Assembly: GCF_014158035.1 (NCBI RefSeq)
Contig: NZ_JACFXW010000001.1
Location: 1,240,001-1,304,000 of the forward strand
Length of the DNA: 64,000 bases
Source of the DNA: Rhizobium sp. G21
GTDB taxonomy: Bacteria > Pseudomonadota > Alphaproteobacteria > Rhizobiales > Rhizobiaceae
Direction: 5' to 3'
The notes beneath the pieces were generated by a model. That model did no database searches. It was not told the origin of the DNA and saw nothing but the letters and a program-made list of their open reading frames with translations. Shown piece after piece: positions 36,602 through 46,503 of this stretch (position 1 is the first letter of the stretch; every line of letters starts with the position of its first letter). Position numbers and translations under genes: made by a program.

Positions 36602-37254
36602 ATGAGCACGGAAGACATCATCCGCCGCTCCATCATCGAAAGCTGCCGGGCGATGAACGCGTCCGGGCTGAACCAGGGGACGTCGGGCAATATTTCGGTG
36701 CGCTATGGCGAGAGCATGCTGATCTCGCCGAGTTCGATCCCTTATGACGAGGTGACGGCCGACATGATCGCCTCGATGCCGATCGCCGGCGAGCGCGGCG
36801 CCTATGACGGGCCGAAAGTGCCTTCGGTGGAATGGCCGTTTCATCTCGACATCATGCGCTCGCGGCCGGATGTGAATGCGGTGGTGCACACGCATGCGCC
36901 CTTCTCCACCATTCTCGCCATCGCCCGTAAGCCGATCCCCGCCTGTCACTATATGATCGCCGCTTTCGGCGGCAACGACGTGCGAGTGGCGGACTATGCG
37001 CGCTACGGCACGCAGGATCTGTCCGACAGCGTGCTCCGGGCGCTGGAAGGCCGCACCGCCTGCCTGATGGCCAATCACGGCATGCTGGCCTGCGGCGACA
37101 GCTTGAAAAAGCGATGTGGCGCGCGGTCGAACTCGAAACCATCGCCAAGCAATATTATCACAGCCTGCTGATCGGCGGGCCGGCGCTGCTGCCCGACGAG
37201 GAGATCGCCGGCGTCGTCTCGGCCTTTTCGGGCTATGGACTGAAGGAGAGCTGA
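36602..37254 (+). CDS. Class II aldolase, fuculose-1-phosphate-aldolase-like (frameshifted)
   Basis: About 217 residues, zinc-dependent. GLNQGTSGNISVRYG forms the phosphate site, VEWPFHLDIMRSRPDVNAVV holds the catalytic Glu region, HTHAPFSTILA gives two zinc His and LMANHGMLACGDSL the third. A missing C near 37101-37103 disrupts the last third, expected as SLEKAMWRAVELETIAKQYY and ending GYGLKES. Relatives cleave ketose 1-phosphates to DHAP plus an aldehyde, or decarboxylate 3-oxo-tetronate 4-phosphate (OtnC). Placed between the hydroxyacid dehydrogenase and eryB, it points to an aldolytic or decarboxylating side route. Confidence 0.85.
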
Positions 37255-37256
37255 CC

Positions 37257-38782
37257 ATGACGGCAGACAAGGGCATCATCGACCTGTTCGTGATCGGCGG
37301 CGGCGTCAATGGCGCCGGCATCGCCCGCGACGCCGCCGGACGGGGCCTGAGCGTGGTGATGGTGGAGAAGGACGATCTCGCCCAGGGCACCAGCTCCCGC
37401 TCCGGAAAGCTGGTGCATGGCGGGCTTCGCTATCTCGAATATTACGAATTCCGGCTGGTGCGCGAAGCCTTGATCGAACGCGAGGTGCTGCTCAATAGCG
37501 CGCCGCACATCATCTGGCCGATGCGTTTCGTGCTGCCGCACAACCCCGCCGACCGGCCCGCCTGGCTGGTGCGGCTCGGCCTGTTCCTCTACGACCATCT
37601 CGGCGGCAGAAAGCGCCTGCCCGGCACCCGCAGCCTCAATCTGCGCACCGCGCCCGAGGGCGCGCCGATCAAGCCCGAATACACCAAGGCTTTCGAATAT
37701 TCGGACTGTTGGGTGGACGACGCCCGCCTGGTGCTGCTCAACGCGCTCGACGCCAGGGACAAGGGCGCGGAAATCCTGACCCGCACCGCCTGCACCACCA
37801 TCCGCCGCGACGGCAAGCTGTGGGATATCGAGACCACCGACCAGCGCACGGGCGCCAAGCGCCGTTTCAAAGCGCGCTGCGTGGTCAACACCGCCGGCCC
37901 CTGGGTCAATGACGTCATCGGCCGGGTGGCGGGGCTGAACTCCGCCCGCAGCGTGCGCTCGTCAAGGGCAGCCATATCGTCACCCGCAAATTCTGGGAGG
38001 GGCGGCAGGCCTATCTGGTGCAGAACCCGGACAAGCGGGTGATCTTCATCAATCCCTATCAGGACGACCTGACGCTGATCGGCACCACCGACATTCCCTA
38101 TGACGGCAAGCCTGAGGATGTCGCGCCTGACGGAAACGAGATCGATTACCTGCTGAAATCGGTCAACCGCTATTTCAAGCAGCAACTGACCCGCGACGAC
38201 ATCGTCCATTCCTTCTCGGGCGTGCGGCCGCTCTATGACGACAACGCCGAAAATCCATCAGCGGTGACGCGCGACTATATTTTCGAGGTCGACGGCGACG
38301 GCGAGCGCGCGCCGCTGCTCTCGGTGTTCGGCGGCAAGATCACCACCTTCCGCAAGCTGTCGGAACATGCGCTGGAAAAGATCAAGCCGTTCTTCCCCGC
38401 CATGGGCGAGGCCTGGACGCGGCGCGGCGTGCTGCCGGGCGGAGCGATGCCCAATGCGGATTTCGACGAGTTCCTCGGCGAGATGAAACGGGTCTATCCC
38501 TGGCTGCCCGCCCCGGTGCTCAAGCATTACGCGCGGCTCTACGGCTCCAGGCTGGTGACGCTACTGGGCGACGCGCGCGGAATGGGCGATCTCGGCCTGT
38601 GTTTCGGCGGGGTATTCTACGAGCGCGAGGCCTATTTCCTGATCAGCGAGGAATGGGCGGAGACGGCGGAGGATATTCTCGACCGGCGGACGAAACATGG
38701 ATTGAAATTGACCGACAGCGAGCGGGTGGCGTTTGCGGGTTGGATGGAGCAGCGGCGCGTGCAGGCGGGGGCGGCGGAGTGA
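37257..38782 (+). CDS. eryB: Erythritol-phosphate dehydrogenase EryB, GlpD-like FAD enzyme (frameshifted)
   Basis: About 508 residues. FAD motif LFVIGGGVNGAGIARDAAGR, then DDLAQGTSSRSGKLVHGGLR and YLEYYEFRLVREALIEREVL, nearly identical to Brucella EryB. It oxidises L-erythritol 4-phosphate to L-3-tetrulose 4-phosphate at the membrane, passing electrons to quinone. The frame slips near 37956-37959 (one C missing); the expected text is SARSVRLVKGSHIVTRKFWE, followed by NPDKRVIFINPYQDD, HSFSGVRPLYDD and LLSVFGGKITTFRKL. ATG 37257 lies two bases after the aldolase stop. A palindromic element follows the stop. Confidence 0.92.
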
Positions 38783-38813
38783 GGTTTTCGTCGACAGGGT
38801 TGCGTTCCGGCTT

Positions 38814-38988
38814 ACCCCCTCTGCCCTGCCGGGCATCTCCCCCTCAAGGGGGAGATTGGCTGGAAGCGGGCGCTCGGCCTCCTCCAGCCGCAGAGTTTGC
38901 CGCAGTCTCGACGTTGCGTGGAAGGCAGGACAGCTCTACGGGTCGATCTCCCCCTTGAGGGGGAGATGTCCGGCAGGACAGAGGGGGT
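38814..38988. repeat. Inverted intergenic palindromic element
   Basis: Two 43-base copies in inverted orientation, 38814-38856 and 38946-38988, differ at two positions. Each contains its own hairpin, ATCTCCCCCTCAAGGGGGA. This fits the short palindromic mobile elements common in Hyphomicrobiales intergenic DNA. It splits the ery operon between eryB and the second aldolase, the only large gap among these genes, and may modulate transcript stability. Confidence 0.8.
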
Positions 38989-39020
38989 GAAGCCTCCGCA
39001 GTGAAAGTAAAGGCAATCCC

Positions 39021-40060
39021 ATGAGCAGCACCGAATACCAGGCCCTGATCGACCTCTCCGCCCGCATCGGCGCGGACCCCGCGCTGGTGCAGGCCGCCGG
39101 GGGCAATACGTCGATCAAGGATGGCGACACATTGTGGATCAAGGCCTCGGGCCTGTGGCTGGCGCATGCCAAAGAGCGCGACGTGATGGTGCCGGTGAAG
39201 CTCGGCGCCATTCTGGAGGCGGTCGCCAAAGACGATCCGTCGGCGGAAAAGGCGCATGTGCATGTTGACCAGGCGCTGGCGAAGAACGGCCTACGGCCGT
39301 CGATCGAGACCACCGTGCATGCGCTGATGCCGCAAAAGGTGGTGGTGCATGTCCATTGCGTCGAGACGATCGCGCTCGCCGTCCGCGCCGACGCCGAACA
39401 GATCTTGGCCGAGAGGCTGAAGGGCGTGGCCTATGCCTTCGTGCCCTATTGCCGGCCCGGCCTGCCCTTGGCGCGGGCGATCCATGCGCGGATGCGGCCC
39501 GATATTTCCGTGCTGATCCTCGGCAATCACGGCCTCGTCGTGGCGGGCGAGACGGTGGCGGAGGCAGATGCGCTGCTGACGGATATCTGCCAGAGGTTGG
39601 CGTCTCCACGTCGGCCGGCGCCGGTGGCGGATCTCGCCGCCCTGTCGCGGCTGGCGCTCGACAGTTCCTATATGCTGCCTGCGAATGAAAGCCTGCATGG
39701 GGCGGCGACCGATCTCGAAAACTGCCGGATCGCCGCGGGCGGCAGCCTCTATCCCGACCATGTGATCTTTCTCGGCCCCGGCTTCATGATCGCCGCGCCG
39801 GGCGAAAGCGCTGTCGAGATGGAAGACCGGCTCAGCAATCCGCCGCCGGTGCTGTTGTTTCCCGGCAAAGGCGTGCTGGTGAAGAAGGCGATCGAGCCGG
39901 GGCCGCTGGCGCTGCTCGGCTGCTTCGTCGACGTGGCGAGCCGCATCCCGGAGGGCGCGCGGCTCGGCTATTTCACGCCGGAGCAGAATGCCGAACTGCT
40001 GGGCTGGGACGCCGAGAAATATCGCCAGGAGCTCAACAAACGGGGGCCAGCCTCCAATGA
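39021..40060 (+). CDS. Class II aldolase/adducin-family enzyme, long form (frameshifted at end)
   Basis: About 346 residues. The N-terminal class II aldolase domain has AAGGNTSIKDGDTLWIKASG, TTVHALMPQKVVVHVHCVE (zinc His), VLILGNHGLVVAGETVAEA (third His); the C-terminal 130 residues (LYPDHVIFLGPGF, PVLLFPGKGVLVKKA) resemble the N-terminal half of bifunctional rhamnulose-1-phosphate aldolase/dehydrogenase proteins. A missing G in the G5 run 40042-40046 hides the true end (KRGASLQ, stop 40058-40060), which overlaps the kinase ATG. Probably cleaves the product of the kinase that follows; the substrate is unknown. Confidence 0.83.
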
Positions 40061-41336
40061 CCCCGCGCCCGCTCGTCATTGGTCTGGATATGGGCACCTC
40101 GGGCGCGCGCGCCGTGGCGATGGACGGGGACGGCCAGGTTGTCGCCAGCGCCGCCGCCAAGCTTTCGAGCTTCAGCGACGATCACCGCGATCCCGAGGGA
40201 TGGCGGGCGGCGATGCGCGCGGCGTTGACGGGCGCGCTGGCCGAGATCGATCGCAGCGCCGTCGTCGCCATCGCGGTCGACGGCACGTCTGGCACGGTTT
40301 TACCGGTGGATGGAAACGGGCGGCCGCTGGCGCGCCCGATGATGTATAACGATCCGGTCGAAGATGCGGGCATCCTCAAGGCGGTGGCGGAGAATGCGCC
40401 GCGCGACAGCGCAGCGCATGGGCCGACCTCCGGCCTCGCCAAGCTGATGGTCTTCCAGACTGTCGCCGGCGTCGAGCGGGTGATCCATCAGGCCGACTGG
40501 CTGGCGGGGCAATTGACCGGCCGTTTCGATCTCAGCGACGAAAACAATGCGCTGAAGACGGGCTACGACCCGACCGGCAGGCGTTGGCCCGACTGGATCG
40601 GGGCGACTGGGGCGAAGACGTCGCTGCTGCCTGATGTGCTGCCGGCGGGGGCGCCGATGGCGCGGATCTCGGCGCAGGCGGCGCAGACCTTCGGACTGCA
40701 TCAGACGGTGCTGATCGCGGCCGGCACCACGGATGGCTGCGCCTCCTTCCTCGCCACCGGCGCCGACCGGCCCGGCGACGGCGTGAGCGCGCTGGGCACG
40801 ACGCTCACGGTCAAGATCCTGTCTGACACGCCGCTGTTTGCGCCTGACTACGGGCTCTACAGCCATCGCATCGGCGATATCTGGCTGGCCGGCGGCGCTC
40901 CAACACAGGCGGCGTGGTGCTGGCGCAGCATTTCGAGCCCGACGCCATTGCCGCGCTGTCGGCGCGGATCGATCCGGAGACCGGCAGCGGCCTCGACTAT
41001 TATCCGCTGCCGAAGCCCGGCGAGCGCTTTCCGATTTCCGACCCCACACTCGCCCCGCGCATGAACCCGCGACCTGTTGATGACGTAGATTTCCTCAAAG
41101 GCATTTTCGAAGGCATTGCCGGGATCGAGGCGCTCGCCTATCAGCGGCTGGAAAGCCTGGGCGGCCCGAAACTCGGCTCGATCCGCAGCGTCGGCGGCGG
41201 GGCGAAGAACGATGTGTGGACAAAAATCCGGCTGAGGAAGCTCGGCGTCATCGCCGCGCCTGTCCTTTCGGAAGAAGCGGCGGCGGGCGCGGCGAGGCTG
41301 GCGCTCAAGGCGGCGCAAGCGGAGGGATTGTTATGA
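40057..41336 (+). CDS. Second FGGY-family carbohydrate kinase of the locus (frameshifted)
   Basis: About 426 residues. The ATP-binding N-terminus PLVIGLDMGTSGARAVAMDG, AIAVDGTSGTVLPVDG, PMMYNDPVEDAG, then VLIAAGTTDGCASFLATGA and GVSALGTTLTVKIL. A missing C near 40897-40900 breaks the frame; the expected text is GGASNTGGVVLAQHFEPDAI, continuing to SVGGGAKNDVWTKIRLRKLG. It is clearly distinct from eryA and shorter, closer to xylulokinase/ribulokinase-like FGGY enzymes. A ketotetrose or ketopentose such as erythrulose or ribulose is a reasonable substrate guess. ATGA overlaps link it to aldolase and phosphatase. Confidence 0.84.
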
Positions 41337-42165
41337 CGGAGACGATCACCGGCCTGCATGAGGTGGCCGACCGGTTCGACGCTTTTCTCATCGACCAATT
41401 CGGCGTGCTGCGCGACGGCGCGGCCCCTATCCGCAGGCGCCGGCGGAACTGAAGAAACTGCGCGCGCTCGGCAAGAAGATCATCGTCCTCTCCAATTCCG
41501 GCAAGCGGTCGGTCGAGAATTCCGTGCGGCTCGCCAAGCTCGGCTTCAATGAGGCTGATTGGGACTGGTTTTTGACGTCGGGCGAAACCGCCTGGCGGAT
41601 GATGGCGGCGGAAACGCAGGGCGGCGGGCGCAAACGCTGCCTGCTGATCAGCCGCGACGGCGACACATCGCCGCTCGACGGGCTGGACTACGACCGCACG
41701 GACGACGCTGATAGCGCCGATATCGTTCTGATCGCGGCGAGCGAAGGCGACCGCTACGATCTCTGCCATTACCAGCGCCTGCTGCAGCCGGCGGCGGAGC
41801 GTGGCCTGCGCTGCCTCTGCACCAATCCCGACAAGGTGATGCTGACCGCGGATGGCAAGGCCTTCGGCGCCGGCCGCATCGCCGATCTCTATGAGGAGTT
41901 GGGCGGCGCGGTGACCTGGATCGGCAAACCGTTCCCCGACATTTATGATCAGGCCAAGATCTTTCTCGGCGCCATCCCGCCCGCCCGCATCTGCGCCATC
42001 GGCGACAGCGTCGAGCATGACATTGCCGGGGCGCGCATGGCCGGCATCGCCTCCATTCTGGTCGAAACCGGCATACACGCCGAGGCGACGGCCGAGGAAC
42101 GCGCGGCGCTCTTTGCGCATCACGCCGCCGAGCCCGATTTCATTCTTCCCGACTTCCGCCTCTGA
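41333..42165 (+). CDS. HAD-IIA family phosphatase (frameshifted)
   Basis: About 277 residues, TIGR01459-like subfamily. DAFLIDQFGVLRDG holds a variant motif I (Asp-Gln for the usual Asp-x-Asp), KKIIVLSNSGKRSVENSVR is motif II, and ICAIGDSVEHDIAGARMAGI is motif IV with Lys in TWIGKPFPDIYD. A missing C in the C4 run 41424-41427 breaks it after residue 32; the expected text is DGAAPYPQAPAELKKLRAL. Overlaps the kinase stop. It may repair or recycle dead-end sugar phosphates. Replacement of the second Asp of motif I could weaken phosphatase activity. Confidence 0.84.
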
Positions 42166-42176
42166 AAGGCCCGTAT

Positions 42177-43103
42177 ATGGCGTTTACGCTCTCGCTCAAC
42201 ACCAATCCGCTGGTCAATCGCTTCGCCGAAGCCGACGATCTCATCGACACGATCGCCGAGAAGATCCGCATCGGTTATGTGCAGCTCACCCATGAATTCA
42301 TCAACCCCGGCTGGCCGGCGGCGACCATCTCCAAGCATGAGCGGGCCTTCGCCCGCGCGCTCGACCGCACTGGCGTCAAAGTGACCTCGGGAATGACCGG
42401 CCCTTACGGCCGGCTCAACCATTTCGGCCATCCCGACGCCGATGTCCGGCGCTACTATGTCGACTGGTTCAAGACATTCGCGGATATCTCGGCCGGACTC
42501 GGTGCGTCCGGCATGGGCACGCAATTCGCGATCTTCACCCATCGCGATTATGACGATCCGGTCAGACGTGAAGAGTTGATGAAGATCGCCATCGATTGCT
42601 GGGCCGAGGTGGCCGAACATGCGCAGGCGGCGGGCCTGACCTATCTCTTCTGGGAGCCGATGTCGGTTGGCCGCGAATTCGGCCACACCATCGCCGAATG
42701 CCGGGCGCTCGACCGGCGGCTGGCGGAACAGGGCTTCGCCATTCCGATGAAGATGATGGTCGATATCGACCATGGCGACGTGACCTCGCCCAATCCCGAC
42801 GATATCGACCCCTACGCCTGGGCGGGCGCCTTTCCCAAAGAGAGCCCGATCATCCACATCAAGCAATCCTCGATGAACAAAGGCGGCCACTGGCCCTTCA
42901 CCGCCCAATACAATAAGGACGGCCGCATCCAGCCGGAGAAACTGCTCGACGCGGTGCGCGCCGGCGGCGGAACCGACAACGAGATCTGCCTCGAACTCTC
43001 GTTCCGCGAGCGCGAGCCGACCGACCACCTCGTCGTCGAGATGATCCGGGAGTCGGTGGAGTTCTGGGAGCCCTATATCGATACGGGGTTCAATCGGGGA
43101 TAA
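42177..43103 (+). CDS. eryC: EryC, tetrulose-4-phosphate racemase
   Basis: 308-residue xylose-isomerase-like TIM barrel, highly similar to Brucella EryC: LSLNTNPLVNRFAEADDLID, TSGMTGPYGRLNHFGHPDAD, RRYYVDWFKTFADI, GTQFAIFTHRDYDDP, FWEPMSVGREFGHTIAEC, MVDIDHGDVTSPNPDD and HIKQSSMNKGGHWPFTAQ. Converts L- to D-3-tetrulose 4-phosphate for EryH and EryI. Metal-binding Glu, Asp and His residues are visible in these blocks. Intact; last gene of the ery operon, converging on an RTX gene. Confidence 0.94.
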   Translation: MAFTLSLNTNPLVNRFAEADDLIDTIAEKIRIGYVQLTHEFINPGWPAATISKHERAFARALDRTGVKVTSGMTGPYGRLNHFGHPDADVRRYYVDWFKTFADISAGLGASGMGTQFAIFTHRDYDDPVRREELMKIAIDCWAEVAEHAQAAGLTYLFWEPMSVGREFGHTIAECRALDRRLAEQGFAIPMKMMVDIDHGDVTSPNPDDIDPYAWAGAFPKESPIIHIKQSSMNKGGHWPFTAQYNKDGRIQPEKLLDAVRAGGGTDNEICLELSFREREPTDHLVVEMIRESVEFWEPYIDTGFNRG

Positions 43104-43135
43104 CGCCGCGACGGGCGCTCAGAGGCCGCGCGCCG

Positions 43136-46100
43136 CTACAGAACGAAAAAGCCTCTCGACAGGCTCATGGGATCGTCGAGATGGAGCACGAAATCGGCCT
43201 TGCCGTCGCCATTGACGTCGCCGGAGATGTAGGTGTCCGACTTGGCCCTCTCGTAGCGCAATTCCCCGGCTTTGCCGGAGAAGGCCGCGGTGTCGATGAA
43301 GCTGAAGGCGTCGTTTTTCGCCGTGGCGGCATTGGCGTCGATGCCGGACAGGTTGATTCGGTCGCCGCTCTTGCCGTTGAAATCGTAAATGGTGTCGGAC
43401 GCGGTCTTTGTGGCGCCAATGTCTTTCGCCGATTTCATGACGAAACTGTCCCTGCCCGCGCCGCCATAGAGAAGGTCGAAGCCGCCGCCGCCGATCAGCG
43501 TGTCGTTGCCGCCGCCGCCCTTCAGGACGTTGACGCCGCTATTGCCCGTCAATCTGTCATTGAAGCCGCCGCCGACGGCGTTTTCGAAGAACAACAGCAT
43601 GTCGGAGCCCTGGCCGCCGCCGATCGCCTGTAATGTGGTCGCGGCGAGATTGACCCTGACGCCGCCGCTTGCGGCCCCGTAGTCGACGGTGTCGATCCCG
43701 ACGCCGCCATCCATCCGGTCGTTTCCGGCGCTGCCGCGGAAACTGTCCTTGCCGGCGAAGCCCACCATCCGATCGTCGCCCGCCGTGCCCGAAAGCACAT
43801 TGGCGCCCTTCGTTCCGTCGATCGTGGCGACGCGCTCCAGGAAGAGCCCGCCATTGCCGTTGTCGACCAGCGACAGATGAAACTGGCTCAGGCCATTGAA
43901 GGCGAAGCCGCGCTGCTCGCCGGCGCCGGAAAATCGGAAGACGCCGTTTTCGCCGGATTGGGTCCAGGCGAAATTGTCCGGCTCGGAGAGGCTATAACCG
44001 CTCTCCTGCGCGAGATCGACGCGGTCGCCGAGACCGAAGCCGCCGAGCGTGATCGTGTGACTGATGGACCATGGGCCGTCGATACTGTGACGCAGCGTCT
44101 CCGCGCCGGTCCCCGAAAATGTCACCGTCCCGGTCCAGTCGCCCCGCAAGGTCAGGACGCCGCCATTGACGGCGCGCACAGCGCCCGCGCCGGAGAGCAG
44201 ATCCTGAATGACCAGCGCGCCGCCGTCCGCTTCGAAGACGCCGTCATTGACGATGGCGCCGCTGGTGTCGATCACCATGGTCTCGCCGGTCGTGGCGCGC
44301 ACCACGCCTCCGGACATGTTGCGCAGCTCGAAGAGTTCGGTCCCCGGGCCATTCTGCGTCGTGCCGATATAGCCGCCGCCGGCGATCACGCCCGAATTGG
44401 CGAGCACGGCGATCTCGCTGCTGTTTTCACCGCGGATCATCGAGTTGGCGCCGAGCGTCAGCACGCCCGCGCCGGACAGCGCCGCGCCCTCCCCGTCGAT
44501 CAGCAGCGTGGCGGCTTGCGTCGGATGGAAGCCGATGTCGCCATCGTTGACGATCGCACCGCGGAAAAGACCGCCGTCGATCCGGACTGCGCCATGATTG
44601 GTGACGGCGCCCTGCCCCGTCGAGCCGTCCAGAACCGAGGCGGCAAATCCGACGAGTTGGATCAAGCCGCCATTGGCCGTTTCCAGAGAGCCGCCCCGCA
44701 CTTCGCCGTTGCGAATGACGACCGTCGAGTCCACGCCGTCCGCGAGAATGGCGCCGTCCTTGTTGTCGATCGCGGTGGAGCCTGAATTGACGCCGATCGA
44801 CAATTCGGCTCCGTCGACGGCGCGCAGAACGCCGGCGTTGACGAAACCGACCGTGCCATAGATCACGAGCGCGGCGTCGGCATTGTCCGCCTCGAACACG
44901 CCGCCTTCGTGATTGACCACCGACAGGAGCTTCGTCGCCAGGGCGCCGTTGTCGTAACGCCCCACATAGCCCGCGCCGCGAATGACGTTGTCGACATTCT
45001 CCAGCGTCGATGCGACGGAGTCGCTGGCTCCCTGCAGCATGGCGAAACCGACATTGTCGCCCGCGCCGGCGCTGTAGCTGAGCACGACCTCGCCGCCGCC
45101 CGTCAGCCTCGCGAACGAGGCGACGCGCAACGCCGTCCAGTAGCCGAGCAAACCGATTTCGCCGTGATTGACGATGTCGCCCGCGATCTGCGCCTCCGTG
45201 CCGATGCCGAAAGGGACGCCGAGCCGGACGAGGCTGTCGGTGGTGATGGTGACGGCGCCCGCTTCGGTCGAACCGTCGAGGATGGTGTAGCCCGGGCCGC
45301 CCCCGGCCGCGACGTAACCGCCCCCGGTTTCCAGATAGATGACGCCGCCGCCGGACGTGTCCAAGAGCCCGCCCGTGAGCGCGGTGTTGTTGAGCACCGT
45401 TTTCGAGCCCGCGCCATAGGCGCCGACATAGCCCGATGACGACTGGTCGACAAAAGCGTTGTTGTCGACGATGAGTTGCCCGCCGCCATTGGACACCAGC
45501 GCGCCTGTGTTGACCAGGGGATCGGTCTCGGCGACGCCCGGCGCGATGATCAACCTGCGCCCGCTCACATCCGCGTCGATGACGCCGCTGTTGATGATGG
45601 CCACGTAGCCGCCTGGGAAATATTGCTGGAAACTCCAGCCGATCTGCCCGACGCCGGAGATGCGGCTTTCATTGTGCAGCGTGGTGACGGCGCCCAGAGT
45701 GCCGGTCAGAAAAGCCGTTCCGTCGACATTGCTGGTCAGGCGCAGGTCGCCGGAGCCCGACAGATGAAACTCGCCCGAATCCATCAACAGATAGGCCGAA
45801 CCGCTTTCACCGCCGATGGTCATGAGATGGTTGTTGACGATGCCGCCGAGCACGGTGACGCTGTCGGTCAGGATCGTGAACGCGCCGTCGTTGCTCAACG
45901 TGCCGCCGATGGTCATCAGCGATGCGTCGGCGATCACCGAGCCCGCGGAAGTGACGTCGAGATTTCGGGTGGCGACCTCCCCGGTCAAGGGGGAGTGATG
46001 GTCGAAGACATTGTTGGAGATCGTGACGCCCGCGGTCGCGACCACGACGTCGTCCGCGCCGCCCGGAACGACGTTGCCTTCGAAGTTCGTCCAGACGATC

Positions 46101-46171
46101 TCGCCCGACTCCTCGTTGATGACGACATCTGTCCACTCCGTTCCAAGTGTCGCCGTGAATGCAATCGCCAT
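43136..46171 (-). CDS. Large RTX adhesin-like protein (1011 residues)
   Basis: No Sec signal. Residues 1 to about 750 are an irregular beta-helix with many NxGxI/ADGG-type turns (VNTGALVSNGGGQLIVDNN, IVNHGEIGLLGYW, IVNDGVFEADGGALVIQDL). Residues 780-930 hold RTX repeats (SGTAGDDRMVGFAGKD, GSAGNDRMDGGVGID, KGGGGNDTLIGGGGFD). The final 100 residues form a serralysin-type C-terminal module (YDFNGKSGDRINLSGIDANA, SGDVNGDGKADFVLHLDD) ending SLSRGFFVL, a type I secretion signal. It lies next to the secretion genes and is probably their main cargo, a surface or biofilm protein. Confidence 0.88.
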   Translation of the reverse strand: MAIAFTATLGTEWTDVVINEESGEIVWTNFEGNVVPGGADDVVVATAGVTISNNVFDHHSPLTGEVATRNLDVTSAGSVIADASLMTIGGTLSNDGAFTILTDSVTVLGGIVNNHLMTIGGESGSAYLLMDSGEFHLSGSGDLRLTSNVDGTAFLTGTLGAVTTLHNESRISGVGQIGWSFQQYFPGGYVAIINSGVIDADVSGRRLIIAPGVAETDPLVNTGALVSNGGGQLIVDNNAFVDQSSSGYVGAYGAGSKTVLNNTALTGGLLDTSGGGVIYLETGGGYVAAGGGPGYTILDGSTEAGAVTITTDSLVRLGVPFGIGTEAQIAGDIVNHGEIGLLGYWTALRVASFARLTGGGEVVLSYSAGAGDNVGFAMLQGASDSVASTLENVDNVIRGAGYVGRYDNGALATKLLSVVNHEGGVFEADNADAALVIYGTVGFVNAGVLRAVDGAELSIGVNSGSTAIDNKDGAILADGVDSTVVIRNGEVRGGSLETANGGLIQLVGFAASVLDGSTGQGAVTNHGAVRIDGGLFRGAIVNDGDIGFHPTQAATLLIDGEGAALSGAGVLTLGANSMIRGENSSEIAVLANSGVIAGGGYIGTTQNGPGTELFELRNMSGGVVRATTGETMVIDTSGAIVNDGVFEADGGALVIQDLLSGAGAVRAVNGGVLTLRGDWTGTVTFSGTGAETLRHSIDGPWSISHTITLGGFGLGDRVDLAQESGYSLSEPDNFAWTQSGENGVFRFSGAGEQRGFAFNGLSQFHLSLVDNGNGGLFLERVATIDGTKGANVLSGTAGDDRMVGFAGKDSFRGSAGNDRMDGGVGIDTVDYGAASGGVRVNLAATTLQAIGGGQGSDMLLFFENAVGGGFNDRLTGNSGVNVLKGGGGNDTLIGGGGFDLLYGGAGRDSFVMKSAKDIGATKTASDTIYDFNGKSGDRINLSGIDANAATAKNDAFSFIDTAAFSGKAGELRYERAKSDTYISGDVNGDGKADFVLHLDDPMSLSRGFFVL

Positions 46172-46473
46172 GCCGATCCTCCCCGTCGCGACAGCGTTCC
46201 CGACTTGCGGAGCGTCTATATCGCCGGCTCACGATAGTGACGGGTGCAGAGCATGTCAATTGAAACGGCGGATCGCAAAGATCTCTCCGAGTCTCTTCTT
46301 GCGTCGAGAACCGAACAACCTTCGGATATGCTTCAGCGCCTCGGATACATCCTTTGGTTATTCACCGCAGTGCAAAACGTTCCAGGCGCCGATCCAAGCG
46401 TGACGAAACGGGCGCGCCCGATGCGAGGGCGGCGGGGCCGCGCGATGCAGCTGCTTGATGACCGACCAACGAA
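46172..46473. other. Spacer between RTX gene and secretion operon
   Basis: Contains the presumed promoter of the large RTX gene near its left end. No convincing gene was found; the open frames are shadow-like. Confidence 0.4.
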
Positions 46474-46498
46474 AAAGAGGCCGGAAGCCGGCCTCTTT
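46474..46498 (-). terminator. Terminator of the type I secretion operon
   Basis: Perfect 11-bp stem AAAGAGGCCGG/CCGGCCTCTTT with a 3-base loop, six bases past the stop of the HlyD-type gene. Read on the minus strand it runs into TTTTTC. Confidence 0.85.
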
Positions 46499-46503
46499 CG
46501 TGA

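Noticed and set aside
43877-45439. Long plus-strand frames opposite the large RTX gene
   Set aside because: Antisense shadows of a repetitive GC-rich gene; no start signals or family motifs.
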